A DNA stretch of 64,000 bases from Hyphomicrobiales bacterium (GCA_900473685.1 UCNE01000002.1:124001-188000), one strand, 5' to 3'. Positions 17,552 through 26,375 are shown, counted from the first letter of the stretch. Made by a program: numbers and translations. The notes: generated by a model not told the origin, from the letters alone.

Positions 17552-18727
17552 ATGCCGGACCCCCAGCCGCTCCGCATCATTCACTGTTTCAGGTCGCCCA
17601 TTGGTGGAATTTTCCGCCATGTGCGCGATCTTGCGGAAGCGCATGCGCGGCAGGGTCATGAGGTCGGCATCGTCTGCGACAGCACGACGGGCGGAAGCTA
17701 CGAAGATGCCCTTTTTGACGAGATAAGACCTTTTCTGGCACTCGGTCTCGTTCGGCTGCCGATCCGCCGGTCCATCGGCCCATCGGATTTGGGCGCACTG
17801 TGGAGAAGCTACAAGGAAATTAGGAGTTTGCAGCCGGATATCCTGCACGGTCACGGCGCCAAAGGCGGCGCCCTGGCCCGGATCATCGGCTCAGCCTTGC
17901 GGGTGAACAGGTATTGCGTTGCCCGCCTTTATTCGCCGCACGGCGGCAGCCTGCACTATAACCGGTCAACGCTATCCGGAAGGGCGGTATTCCTGCTGGA
18001 GCGCCTCCAGGAATATCTGACGGACGCAATCGTCTTCGTCTGCAATTTCGAGCGCAAGACCTACGAGGCCAAGGTCGGAAAGCCCCGCCCCCGCAGCGAG
18101 CGCATCTACAACGGTATCGACGACCGCGATTTCGAAATGGTCTATGCCCGGCCCGATGCGGTGGATTTTCTCTATATCGGCATGCTGCGTGACCTGAAGG
18201 GACCGGATCTCTTCATCGATGCCTTTGCCAGAACCGAGCGCAGCATCGGCAGGCCTCTTTCGGCGATGATGATCGGCGACGGACCGCAAAGGGCGGAATA
18301 CGAACAGATGATGCTGGAACGCGGCCTTGGGCGGCGCATCGAGATGCTGCCGGCCATGAGGGCACGCGACGCCTTCGCCTTTACCCGCAATGTCGTCGTA
18401 CCGTCGCGCGCCGAATCCATGCCCTATATCGTGCTGGAGGCTCTTGCCGCCCGCAAACCGGTGATCGCTTCCAGAGTTGGGGGCATTCCGGAGGTTCTCG
18501 GCACCGGCAGCGCCGCACTTGCCACATGCGGCGATGCGCAGTCGCTTGCCGACGTGATGACCGCGGCGATGACGCAAAAGGACTGGGCCGCGAAAGTGAT
18601 GCCGGAGGCCGAAGCCTTCAAGGCTGCCTTTGCAACCTCGACGATGTCCGCCAGCATGATGCGGCTCTACCGCCAGCTTGTGCCGGAAAGGGCCAGCGGG
18701 CGCAAAACACCCCCGGGAAACCCGTAA
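17552..18727 (+). CDS. Glycosyltransferase, GT4-like
   Basis: This is a cytoplasmic retaining glycosyltransferase of 391 residues with two Rossmann lobes. The N-terminal acceptor lobe has PIGGIFRHVRDLAEAHARQGHEVGIV and HGHGAKGGALAR. The C-terminal donor lobe has FLYIGMLRDLKGPDLFIDAF, the PSRAESMPYIVLEALAARKPVIAS segment (equivalent of EX7E) and VGGIPEVL. The ATG at 17552 lies 4 bp after the wza stop; the frame extends upstream inside wza but without similarity. It should add a sugar to the lipid-linked repeat unit. It is a relative of the other glycosyltransferase of this cluster at 21678. Confidence 0.9.
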   Translation: MPDPQPLRIIHCFRSPIGGIFRHVRDLAEAHARQGHEVGIVCDSTTGGSYEDALFDEIRPFLALGLVRLPIRRSIGPSDLGALWRSYKEIRSLQPDILHGHGAKGGALARIIGSALRVNRYCVARLYSPHGGSLHYNRSTLSGRAVFLLERLQEYLTDAIVFVCNFERKTYEAKVGKPRPRSERIYNGIDDRDFEMVYARPDAVDFLYIGMLRDLKGPDLFIDAFARTERSIGRPLSAMMIGDGPQRAEYEQMMLERGLGRRIEMLPAMRARDAFAFTRNVVVPSRAESMPYIVLEALAARKPVIASRVGGIPEVLGTGSAALATCGDAQSLADVMTAAMTQKDWAAKVMPEAEAFKAAFATSTMSASMMRLYRQLVPERASGRKTPPGNP

Positions 18728-18784
18728 ACGTTTCTTAGGGGCTTTCTGCTATCCCGAAGGGACACAACGGCCCGGGCGGATATC

Positions 18785-20347
18785 ATGAACCAGATCGACA
18801 AACCGGAATCTTTCGACACCGACGCATTGCGCAAGAAGATTTCCGAAATCCGGACCACTGCGCCCGGCGAGAAGCGGGAAGATGAGCCGAAGCGCGAACT
18901 CAATCCGCTTGCCCGCAGGATTGCGTCGCAGTTCCGCACGGATACCTATTCTCCCAATATGATCATCGGCCTGATGCGGCTGTTCGAATTCACCGCATTG
19001 TTTGCCATCGGCTATGCCATCCACATGATCTATGTCGCACCGCCGCTGAATGAATTGCTCGGCTATTGCGCACTGATCGCCGGAGGCGCTGGGCTGACCG
19101 TGATATTTCTGCAGCTTTGCGACGGCTATCAGGTTCCGACATTGCGTTCGGCCTCCCGTGCCATCCCCCGGCTGATCGGCTGTTGGACACTGGCCTTCGC
19201 CTCCATGACGCTGGTGCTGTTTCTCTTGAAAACCGGCGAGAGCTTCTCGCGTCTCTCGTTTGGCGGCTGGTATGTGCTGGGCGCTGTCTTCCTGATCGCT
19301 GAACGCGCCTTTGTCGCATTTTCCATCCGCCGCTGGGCGCGCAACGGCATCATGGAACGCCGTGCCGTCATCGTCGGCGGCGGCCAGCCGGCCAAGGACC
19401 TGATCCGCTCGCTCGAACAACAGACCGACAACGACATCCGCATCTGCGGCATCTTCGACGACCGCGACGAGCGCCGCTCGCCTGGCATCATCGCCGGTTA
19501 TCCGAAGCTCGGCACCGTTGCCGAACTCGTCGATTTCGCCCGCCTCACCCGCATCGATATCCTGATCATCGCCTTGCCGCTGTCGGCGGAGAAGCGCATT
19601 CTCGAACTTTTAAAGAAGCTGTGGATCCTGCCGGCCGACATCCGGCTTGCCGCCCATGCCAACAATCTGCGTTTCCGTCCGCGCAGCTATTCGCACGTCG
19701 GCCAGGTACCGATGCTCGACATTTTCGACAAGCCGATCGCCGATTGGGATTCGGTCGCCAAGCGTATTTTCGACGTGTTTTTCAGCATCGTCGCCCTGGT
19801 TCTACTCTGGCCGGTGTTCATCGGCGCTGCGATTGCCGTGAAGCTCAGTTCGCCCGGCCCGATCATCTTCAAGCAGAAGCGCCATGGCTTCAATAACGAG
19901 ACGATCGACGTCTACAAGTTCCGCTCGATGTACACCAACATGAGCGATCCGACGGCGCGCAATGCCGTCACCAAGGGCGATCCGCGCGTCACCGCCGTCG
20001 GACGCTTCCTGCGCAAGTCCTCAATCGACGAATTGCCGCAGATCTTCAACGTGCTGCGCGGTCAGCTGTCGCTGGTCGGGCCGCGGCCACATGCCGTACT
20101 CGCCCAAACCGCCGATCGCACCTATTCCGACGTCGTCGAAGGGTATTTTGCCCGCCACCGCGTCAAGCCGGGCGTTACCGGCTGGGCGCAGATCAACGGC
20201 TGGCGCGGCGAGATCGACAATGACGAGAAGATCAAGTTCCGCACCGCTTTCGATCTCTACTACATCGAAAACTGGTCGTTGTGGCTGGACCTGAAGATCC
20301 TGTTCCTGACGCCGATCCGGCTTCTCAACACGGAAAATGCCTATTGA
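18785..20347 (+). CDS. Undecaprenyl-phosphate glucose-1-phosphate transferase (WcaJ/ExoY/UppE type)
   Basis: This inner-membrane enzyme starts the lipid-linked repeat unit by moving a sugar phosphate from its UDP-sugar onto undecaprenyl phosphate. The 520-residue product has the full polyisoprenyl-phosphate hexose-1-phosphate transferase layout: four N-terminal helices, a CoA-binding-like Rossmann domain (RAVIVGGGQPAKDLIRSL), a fifth helix and the bacterial sugar transferase domain with GPIIFKQKRHGFNN, KFRSMY, SIDELPQIFNVLRG, SLVGPRPHA and VKPGVTGWAQINGWRGE. The holdfast and unipolar-polysaccharide systems use an enzyme of this kind. Its stop overlaps the start of the polymerase gene. Confidence 0.93.
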   Translation: MNQIDKPESFDTDALRKKISEIRTTAPGEKREDEPKRELNPLARRIASQFRTDTYSPNMIIGLMRLFEFTALFAIGYAIHMIYVAPPLNELLGYCALIAGGAGLTVIFLQLCDGYQVPTLRSASRAIPRLIGCWTLAFASMTLVLFLLKTGESFSRLSFGGWYVLGAVFLIAERAFVAFSIRRWARNGIMERRAVIVGGGQPAKDLIRSLEQQTDNDIRICGIFDDRDERRSPGIIAGYPKLGTVAELVDFARLTRIDILIIALPLSAEKRILELLKKLWILPADIRLAAHANNLRFRPRSYSHVGQVPMLDIFDKPIADWDSVAKRIFDVFFSIVALVLLWPVFIGAAIAVKLSSPGPIIFKQKRHGFNNETIDVYKFRSMYTNMSDPTARNAVTKGDPRVTAVGRFLRKSSIDELPQIFNVLRGQLSLVGPRPHAVLAQTADRTYSDVVEGYFARHRVKPGVTGWAQINGWRGEIDNDEKIKFRTAFDLYYIENWSLWLDLKILFLTPIRLLNTENAY

Positions 20348-21615
20348 GCACGCCAGCCGCCATGTCTGCCGCGGGATTTCGCCCGCAGATGGCTGCCGTC
20401 GCCATCATCGGCTCGGCCATGGTGACGTTCGGCGTCTTTCTGTCGGGCTTCGTCATTGCGGAGCCCGCGCCGTACGAAGTCTTCATGGCGGTCCTGATCG
20501 GGACCTGGTTTATCTTCGGGCTGAAAATCTCGCGCTCCGTCGCGCCGCTTCTGGCGCTGCTTATCCTGTTCATGACCGGGGGCATCCTGTCGCTGACGGT
20601 GATGAGCGATCTGGCGACGGCACCGATGTACATGGCGGTGTCCGGCTTTCTCTGCCTCTCCTCGGTGTTTTATGCCGCGATCATCGAAGCCCGGCATGAG
20701 CGGCTGAAACTGATCTTCGACGCCTGGGTCGCCGCCGGTGTCATCACCTCCCTGCTCGGTATTCTCGGCTATTTCGGCGCGATCCCGGGGGCAGCGAACT
20801 TTACGCTCTACGATCGCGCCAAGGGCGCATTCCAGGACCCCAACGTCTTCGGTCCATTTCTGGTCGCGCCGTCGCTCTACCTGATGTACCGGCTGCTTAC
20901 GGAGCGCATAACCACGGCGCCCCTCAGAGCCGTTGCCATCCTGATCATGGCGCTCGGGCTGTTCCTGTCGTTCTCGCGTGCCGCCTGGGCGCTTTATCTG
21001 TTCTGCGCCTGCGCACTCGTCTTCGTCATGCTTCTGAAGGAGCGCACCGGCGCATTCCGTCTGAAAATTCTCGTGCTTGCGCTCAGTGGCGCTTTGCTGA
21101 TGGTCGTGGCGCTCGTTGTCGCCCTGCAGATTCCGCAGGTTGCCAACCTGTTTTCCAGCCGGACGCAACTCGTGCAGGAATATGACGGCGGCCATCTCGG
21201 CCGTTTCGATCGCCACAAGATCGGCTTCCTGATGTCGATGGAAAAGCCGCTCGGCATCGGCCCGATGGTGTTCAGCACGATGTTTCCGGAGGATGAGCAC
21301 AATATCTGGCTGAAGTCGCTCACCTCCTACGGCTGGCTGGGTTTCGTCTCCTATGTCACGCTGATCGTCTGGACGGTGTCGATGGGCTTTCGCTTCCTGT
21401 TGCTCGACCGTCCATGGCAACCCTATCTGATGATCGCCTGGATCGTGCTGATCGGTCATGCCGGTATCGGCAATGTCATCGACACCGACCATTGGCGGCA
21501 TTTCTTCCTGTTGCTCGGCGTCATCTGGGGTTGCGGCGCCCTGGAATACCGCCACCGGCGCAGAGCCGGGTTCCCGCAAGTCCACCGCCCCTCCCCGGCG
21601 CCAACGCTGCGTTAA
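20344..21615 (+). CDS. O-antigen ligase/Wzy-like polysaccharide polymerase
   Basis: This is an integral membrane protein of about 423 residues with ten or more hydrophobic segments. The large periplasmic loop region carries the family pattern DRAKGAFQDPNVFGPFL and, later, RFDRHKIGFLMSMEKPLGIGP and DEHNIWLKSLTSYGW, as in Wzy/WaaL/O-antigen ligase domains. It should join repeat units in the periplasm. A TTG at 20344 overlaps the preceding stop (ATTGA) and I use it as the start; an ATG at 20362 is the alternative, removing six codons. Confidence 0.85.
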   Translation: MSTPAAMSAAGFRPQMAAVAIIGSAMVTFGVFLSGFVIAEPAPYEVFMAVLIGTWFIFGLKISRSVAPLLALLILFMTGGILSLTVMSDLATAPMYMAVSGFLCLSSVFYAAIIEARHERLKLIFDAWVAAGVITSLLGILGYFGAIPGAANFTLYDRAKGAFQDPNVFGPFLVAPSLYLMYRLLTERITTAPLRAVAILIMALGLFLSFSRAAWALYLFCACALVFVMLLKERTGAFRLKILVLALSGALLMVVALVVALQIPQVANLFSSRTQLVQEYDGGHLGRFDRHKIGFLMSMEKPLGIGPMVFSTMFPEDEHNIWLKSLTSYGWLGFVSYVTLIVWTVSMGFRFLLLDRPWQPYLMIAWIVLIGHAGIGNVIDTDHWRHFFLLLGVIWGCGALEYRHRRRAGFPQVHRPSPAPTLR

Positions 21616-21677
21616 CATCAACCCTGTACATAGGGTGTGGGCCGGCTCCATATCGCGACCGGCGGCGGATTGTCAGA

Positions 21678-22844
21678 ATGAACATCGATTCCCTAATCGC
21701 CGAGGCTGAAGGCAGGCTGCGCATCCTGCAGGTGCTGGAGCCGAGCGGTGGTGGATCAGGCCGCCATTTTCTCGACCTCTGCCGCGGATTGCACGAACGC
21801 GGCCACCATGTCGAAGCGGCCTATTCGCCGCTTCGCGCCGAAGACGCGTTTGTCCGGGAACTGAAATCGCTGGGCCTGCCTACCGTACACGCGGTTGCGA
21901 TGAAGCGCTCTCCCGGACTGTCCGACATTGCCGCCCATCGCGCGTTGCGTCGCATCATCAACGGCGGCGCACCATTCGACATCGTGCATGGTCACAGCTC
22001 GAAAGCGGGCGCACTGACCCGCCTGCGCCTGCCCGGCCTTCACGCGCCGCGCGTCTACACGCCGCATGCGTTCCGCACCATGGATCCGACGCTCGGCAGG
22101 ATCGGGCGGCTGATCTTCGGCAGCATCGAAGCCATCCTTGCCAAGCTGTTTACAGATCACCTGATCTGCGTGTCCGACGATGAACATGCCCATGCCCTGT
22201 CGCTCGGCGTGCCGCAACGCAAGCTATCGGTCATCATCAACGGCGTGGCGCCGCCGCCGCTCGACATGGCAAACACCGTACGGGCGAGTTTTGGCATTTC
22301 CTCCGATGCCTTCGTCTTCGGCTTTGTCGGCCGGTTGTCCTATCAAAAAGCGCCCGAACGTCTGATCGAGGCCTTTCGCAATGCCGCCTCGCGGTTGCCC
22401 AATGCCGAACTGATCATGGTCGGCTCCGGCGAACTCGAGCAGGATGTTCGGGCGGCCATCGCCAATAGTGGCCTCCAGAAGCGCATTCGCCTCACTTCGG
22501 CCTTCACCGGCCCGCAGGCGGTTCCCGCTTTCGACGTGCTGGTCATGCCCAGCCGCTATGAGGCCATGTCCTATGTCATGCTGGAGGCGGCCGCATCCGG
22601 CAAACCGATCGTCTCCACCGATGTCGGCGGCGCCTCGACCGCGATCGACAAGAACAGAAGCGGCCTAATCGTCCCCAATGACGGCGACACGGCCAAGCTT
22701 GCCAATGCCATGGTGGAAAGTGCCGATTCGCAGCGGTATCGCCAGCTGACGCAGGCGGCCCTTGGCCGGATGGCGAATTTCTCGATGGGCCAGATGATCG
22801 ACAAGACCGAGGCCGTCTACCGGCGGCTCGCTGCTAGCCGGTAA
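21678..22844 (+). CDS. Glycosyltransferase, GT4-like
   Basis: This is a cytoplasmic glycosyltransferase of 388 residues. The acceptor lobe begins RILQVLEPSGGGSGRHFLDLCRGL and contains IVHGHSSKAGALTRL. The donor lobe has FGFVGRLSYQKAPERLIEAF, IMVGSGELE and PSRYEAMSYVMLEAAASGKPIVSTDVGG. The ATG at 21678 is the first that fits the domain; the frame upstream runs through the polymerase gene without similarity. It shares the GHGxKxGAL and PSRxExMxYxxLEA segments with the transferase at 17552, so the two look like ancient paralogues adding different sugars of the repeat unit. It is the last gene of the run. Confidence 0.9.
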   Translation: MNIDSLIAEAEGRLRILQVLEPSGGGSGRHFLDLCRGLHERGHHVEAAYSPLRAEDAFVRELKSLGLPTVHAVAMKRSPGLSDIAAHRALRRIINGGAPFDIVHGHSSKAGALTRLRLPGLHAPRVYTPHAFRTMDPTLGRIGRLIFGSIEAILAKLFTDHLICVSDDEHAHALSLGVPQRKLSVIINGVAPPPLDMANTVRASFGISSDAFVFGFVGRLSYQKAPERLIEAFRNAASRLPNAELIMVGSGELEQDVRAAIANSGLQKRIRLTSAFTGPQAVPAFDVLVMPSRYEAMSYVMLEAAASGKPIVSTDVGGASTAIDKNRSGLIVPNDGDTAKLANAMVESADSQRYRQLTQAALGRMANFSMGQMIDKTEAVYRRLAASR

Positions 22845-22889
22845 GCGCCCGGCGAATTGGACGCGATGCCGGCATGGCTGGCCGTGCCA

Positions 22890-23549
22890 TCAGCCTTGAG
22901 CGCACCAGCCCTGCTTGCCGCCAGACGTCCGCTGCGCGAGCCCTTCGGAAACCAGCATATCTCCGATCGAACGTCCCCGCCCGACCGTGACCTCAGCACC
23001 AGAACCGGACACACTGGCCAACTGGACATCACCCGCATTGAGGATTTCCCAGAGCCGCTTCTTTGCCAGCGAGCCGAGCTTGCGTTCGTTGTCGCATTTC
23101 GCCTGTTTTATGCGCGGTGCCTGAATGCCGGAAATCTGCACCTTTCGCCGCCCGTACCAGAACGTGCCGCCATCGACGACGCAGTTCTCCAGCGTTTCGG
23201 TGCAGAAATAGAACGCCCCTGGCTTGCGCCCGCTGTCCACGCTTGCAGGCGGCTGCAATGCCGCCAGTTCCACGGGGCGCATCGCGGGCATTGCAAGAGC
23301 AGGCTTTGCAACGGCGAGCCGTGGCTCCACTTGTTTTTCAGGAACAGACCGTTTTTCCAATGGCCGCGGCTTGGCGATCGACGCCGTATAGAAGGGAGCG
23401 GCCACCGGCAGGATGACGGCCCGATGCTCATAGGCAAGCACCGCGCTGACCGACAAAACACCGGCCAGATACCATGGCCACATGCTGGCCTTGGTCTGCT
23501 TGCGGCTTGTCCGCCGTTTCTGGCCTTTTCTAACCGCCGTCTTCGCCAT
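22890..23549 (-). CDS. Membrane-anchored nuclease-fold (SNase-like/ExoI-like) protein, catalytic residues missing
   Basis: This is a 219-residue protein with a very basic N-terminus (RKGQKRRTSRKQTK), one membrane helix (WYLAGVLSVSAVLAYE), a proline-rich spacer and a C-terminal domain of staphylococcal-nuclease shape. The domain opens VVDGGTFWYGRRKVQISGIQAPRIKQ, where active nucleases have DGDT, an arginine before the second strand and IDAPE. The usual aspartate is Gly and the glutamate is Arg, so nuclease activity is unlikely. S. meliloti exoI is a nuclease-like gene in an exopolysaccharide cluster, and this gene sits at the end of one here. It is convergent with the glycosyltransferase gene. 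Confidence 0.72.
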   Translation of the reverse strand: MAKTAVRKGQKRRTSRKQTKASMWPWYLAGVLSVSAVLAYEHRAVILPVAAPFYTASIAKPRPLEKRSVPEKQVEPRLAVAKPALAMPAMRPVELAALQPPASVDSGRKPGAFYFCTETLENCVVDGGTFWYGRRKVQISGIQAPRIKQAKCDNERKLGSLAKKRLWEILNAGDVQLASVSGSGAEVTVGRGRSIGDMLVSEGLAQRTSGGKQGWCAQG

Positions 23550-23712
23550 CATTCAATCCCCGATTCGCCAGCGCATTATCGGGGCAAGGCATTGCCGAAA
23601 ACTTTAAACATCCCGAAAATTCATCGCTGCGGCCAAGATTGTGCCGCATCCGGCAACGGCGAAACGCCTCTCCGCTTTTTGCAGCGATTTACAGCATTTT
23701 CCGAAATCAGGG

Positions 23713-23740
23713 CTTGCGCGCCAAGTCCCGATTATATACG
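23713..23740 (+). promoter_or_regulatory. Probable promoter of tRNA-Pro
   Basis: CTTGCG (23713-23718) resembles the alphaproteobacterial -35 box CTTGAC, and TATACG (23735-23740, within ATTATATACG) fits a -10 box at a 16-bp spacing by the CTTGAC frame. It lies 13 bp before the tRNA 5' end. Confidence 0.4.
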
Positions 23741-23753
23741 CCTCTTTTCGGTT

Positions 23754-23830
<77 letters not shown>

Positions 23831-24022
23831 TTTTTCTCCTTGAAGTCCCTGTCATATAGCCTTTCCATTTCCTTCAGCTACCGGAAGAAACGGAATGAAA
23901 AGGCACGGGTCTTCTTTCCGTCTCCCCCCGCACCCCTCCAAAAATCCGAGGCGCGATAATCCTGCCCCCCGCAACATTTCGGATTCGTCCGCGCCTTGAC
24001 GCGTCGGTCTTTTCCACACTGC

Positions 24023-25594
24023 CTAGACGATGAAAAAATCGGCGTTGGTCATCGCCAGGCCGTGAGCAACGGTGGCGAACTGTACGGCCGCAGTTCCGCC
24101 CGCACCGTCCTTGTCGTAGCTGAGGGCGCCGGTCGACGTGTTGTAGATGATCCGGTCGGATGCATCGGCGGCGGCAGCTCCGATATGAAAGGCAGCGGCG
24201 GCCAGTGTGCCGGTGGCGCTGAGCGCGGTGAAGACAGCGTTCTCAAGCCGGACTGTGTCGTTGACCACAACAAAATCGCTGATCGTATCGATGTTGGCCG
24301 GGCCAAGCGCGCTATTGAAGAAAAACGTGTCGTTCCCGGCTCCGCCGATCAGGACATCATTTCCAAGCCCGCCGTTGATCAGGTCGTTTCCCGCGCCACC
24401 GGATAGCCTGTTGGCGTGGTTGCCACCGAATATCTGGTCGTTGTACTGGGTTCCGATCACGTTCGGTATGTTTGTCACCGTATCGGTGTTTCCGAAGCCA
24501 TCCTTTGCGGTATCGGCCGGCAAGCCACCTTGTGCACCATTGCCAAGCAGGTTGACGATGACGCCCAGCGTTCCGCCACTGGCGGCGTCCCGGCTGTAAT
24601 CGACCGTATCCAGGCCGGAATTTCCGTTGAGGAAATCATTGCCCCGGCCGCCGATCAACGTGTCGGCGCCGCCGCCTCCCCGGATCGTGTCGTTGCCAGC
24701 ACCACCGTTCAGTACATTGGCCAAGCCATCGCCGGTCAGTTTATCCGCACCAGACCCGCCCGTGACATTCTCGACATTGCGGATCGTGTCTTCGGCGACG
24801 CCGCCAACGGTCACTGTCGCATTTATGGCGCCGTTGAGGGTCACGACGACGGCACCCGTCTTGTCGCTGTAAACCGCAGTATCCAGCCCCACCCCGCCGT
24901 CAAGCACGTCCTTGCCCAACCCGCCGCTCAAGACATCGTTGCCGGCAAAGCCTCTGAGAGTATCGTTGCCTGCGCCGCCATTCAGCGTATTGCCGAGGCC
25001 GTCGCCGTTCAGGGTATCGCCCGCCGAACCACCCGTGACATTCTCGATATTGCGGATCGTGTCTTCCGCGATACCGGCGATGCTGACCGTTGCGTTTGTG
25101 GCGCCGTTGAGGGTCACGACAACGGCGCCCGCCTTGTCGGTGTAGAGTGCGGTGTCGATGCCGGCTCCGCCATCAAGCGCATCCTTGCCGCCAGCCCCCT
25201 TGAGAATATCATTGCCGGCATAGCCAGAGAGGACGTCGGCCAGCGGCGTGCCGCTGAGGGTATCGGCGCCGCTCAGCACGAGACTGAGAAGCCCTTGCGT
25301 GTTGTTCTGCGCTGCATAGGTATGGACCGTTGTCGCAGCGATGCTCATGCCGGTGATCAGCAGCGCAGTGCTGTTGTTGATGACATACCGCACCGACGTC
25401 ACGGTACCGCCAGTCGGTTCGTGTGCCGCATTGAACGTGAACCCGCTGCCCTGAAACAGGGTATAGTTCGCCGCGTTGTCGTAATATTTTGCCGATGTCG
25501 GCGATACCACCGCAAAATCGTAGTCGTACAATCCGTCGATCTGAAGCGTATTGAACTTGATGGGAAACGCGGTTCCACCGCTCACGACAGCCAT
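24023..25594 (-). CDS. RTX calcium-binding repeat protein with shared N-terminal module
   Basis: This is a 523-residue, very glycine/aspartate-rich and nearly cysteine-free protein, without a cleavable signal peptide, as expected for a type I secretion substrate. Residues 1-110 form a non-repeat module containing LFQGSGF, EPTGGTV and ITGMSI, which is matched in the second RTX protein at 38311. Hemolysin-type GGxGxDxLx nonapeptides start near residue 115 (GGAGNDTLRGFAGNDVLSGG and others). A 91-residue unit ([12 protein letters not shown] to LSGGLGKDVL) is present twice, at about 140-230 and 231-321. The C-terminus ends in hydrophobic NADFFIV, the usual form of a secretion signal. The ATG at 25594 is preferred to the TTG six codons earlier because GGAGG precedes it. 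No ABC exporter gene is nearby. Confidence 0.87.
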   Translation of the reverse strand: MAVVSGGTAFPIKFNTLQIDGLYDYDFAVVSPTSAKYYDNAANYTLFQGSGFTFNAAHEPTGGTVTSVRYVINNSTALLITGMSIAATTVHTYAAQNNTQGLLSLVLSGADTLSGTPLADVLSGYAGNDILKGAGGKDALDGGAGIDTALYTDKAGAVVVTLNGATNATVSIAGIAEDTIRNIENVTGGSAGDTLNGDGLGNTLNGGAGNDTLRGFAGNDVLSGGLGKDVLDGGVGLDTAVYSDKTGAVVVTLNGAINATVTVGGVAEDTIRNVENVTGGSGADKLTGDGLANVLNGGAGNDTIRGGGGADTLIGGRGNDFLNGNSGLDTVDYSRDAASGGTLGVIVNLLGNGAQGGLPADTAKDGFGNTDTVTNIPNVIGTQYNDQIFGGNHANRLSGGAGNDLINGGLGNDVLIGGAGNDTFFFNSALGPANIDTISDFVVVNDTVRLENAVFTALSATGTLAAAAFHIGAAAADASDRIIYNTSTGALSYDKDGAGGTAAVQFATVAHGLAMTNADFFIV

Positions 25595-25618
25595 TTCGCC
25601 CTCCAGCGCCAAGAGTAC

Positions 25619-25634
25619 ATGAGAATTTCCTCAT
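25619..25634. repeat. Inverted repeat upstream of RTX gene
   Basis: ATGAG-aatttc-CTCAT lies 25 bp before the RTX start codon. It could be an operator or simply part of the 5' untranslated region; the arms are only 5 bp, so this is weak. Confidence 0.3.
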
Positions 25635-25724
25635 ATACTGCGAACCGATGCCCGGGTCGACCACTTGAAGCCTGCATAGCTCAAAGTGTTTAGGCGCTTA
25701 TTTTGGCTGCGTCGGGCAGGATGC

Positions 25725-25747
25725 AGCCGCCGCCCGAAGCGGCGGCT
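25725..25747 (-). terminator. Strong hairpin after the 25753-26375 gene pair, terminator-like
   Basis: A perfect 9-bp stem (AGCCGCCGC / GCGGCGGCT) with a 5-nt loop begins 5 bp after the stop at 25753. There is no T-tract on either side, so termination is likely only if assisted. Confidence 0.4.
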
Positions 25748-25752
25748 GGCCA

Positions 25753-26028
25753 TCAATGCACGGAAACGTCCGTCTCCGGTTCTTCCAGGAACGATTCGAT
25801 ACCGTCGCGCTCGACGGTCGCCAGAAACTCCTCGAAGGCTTCCTTGTCCGTGGCAAACGGTTCTTCCCAGACAGTCAGGCCTTCGTCCTGATCGATCACT
25901 TCCATCGTCCAGCCATCGGTGCTGCCTTCCTTGCGGAAGATGTCGACAAGCACGGTGATATCGTCTTCGGTAAACTCGCCGGAAAAATCGGAATGTTCGA
26001 GCTTCTGTTTCTTCGTCATGGTCATCAT
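25753..26028 (-). CDS. Hypothetical protein, acidic, 91 residues
   Basis: I do not recognise this family. The 91-residue product is acidic, with a pattern of short helices (FTEDDITVLVDIFRKEGS, DKEAFEEFLATVERDGIESFL) around a tryptophan-bearing strand region (GWTMEVIDQDEGLTVWEEPF). It has no signal peptide or membrane segment. I place the start at 26028 because that ATG overlaps the stop of the upstream gene (ATGA), implying translational coupling; the longer frame upstream runs antisense-like through that gene. A role tied to its partner at 26025-26375 is likely. Confidence 0.7.
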   Translation of the reverse strand: MMTMTKKQKLEHSDFSGEFTEDDITVLVDIFRKEGSTDGWTMEVIDQDEGLTVWEEPFATDKEAFEEFLATVERDGIESFLEEPETDVSVH

Positions 26029-26375
26029 GCCTGTTTCGTATGGGTGACAGTGGCGGTCAGCCGGCCCCTTGAGCGTTCGCGTGTAGCGATACCCTCCAGC
26101 CGCTTGGCCGCCTCCTTGATTTCGAGAGGCGTGAAAAGAACGCGATAGTCCGGCCGTGTCATCGCCGCCTCCATCGACAGATCCGTTTTCCCGGCCTCGA
26201 TCAGCCGTTCCAGACCGGTCGTTCCGGGTTTGAACACAAGCTCCTTCGCTGCCTCGACGCCGCCCTTCAGGATGACAAGGCGGCGAAACAAGACTGGCCG
26301 GAAACCGATTCCCGCGCAATGATCATAGAGCGCCAGCATCTCGCCGTGAAATTTCGCCTGCAGGGCCTTGGTCAT
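26025..26375 (-). CDS. Hypothetical protein, 116 residues, coupled to the downstream gene
   Basis: This is a soluble 116-residue protein of unknown function. Its middle has a motif I remember from widespread uncharacterised proteins: a GxxxLERLIEAGKTDLSMEAAMTRPDYRVLFTPLE segment, i.e. D-L-S-x-E-A, then P-x-[YF]-x-x-L-F-T. A basic cluster follows (RERSRGRLTATVTHTK). The C-terminal stop overlaps the start of the 91-residue gene, so the two form a small bicistron. No known domain, membrane helix or signal is visible. The function is unassigned. Confidence 0.72.
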   Translation of the reverse strand: MTKALQAKFHGEMLALYDHCAGIGFRPVLFRRLVILKGGVEAAKELVFKPGTTGLERLIEAGKTDLSMEAAMTRPDYRVLFTPLEIKEAAKRLEGIATRERSRGRLTATVTHTKQA

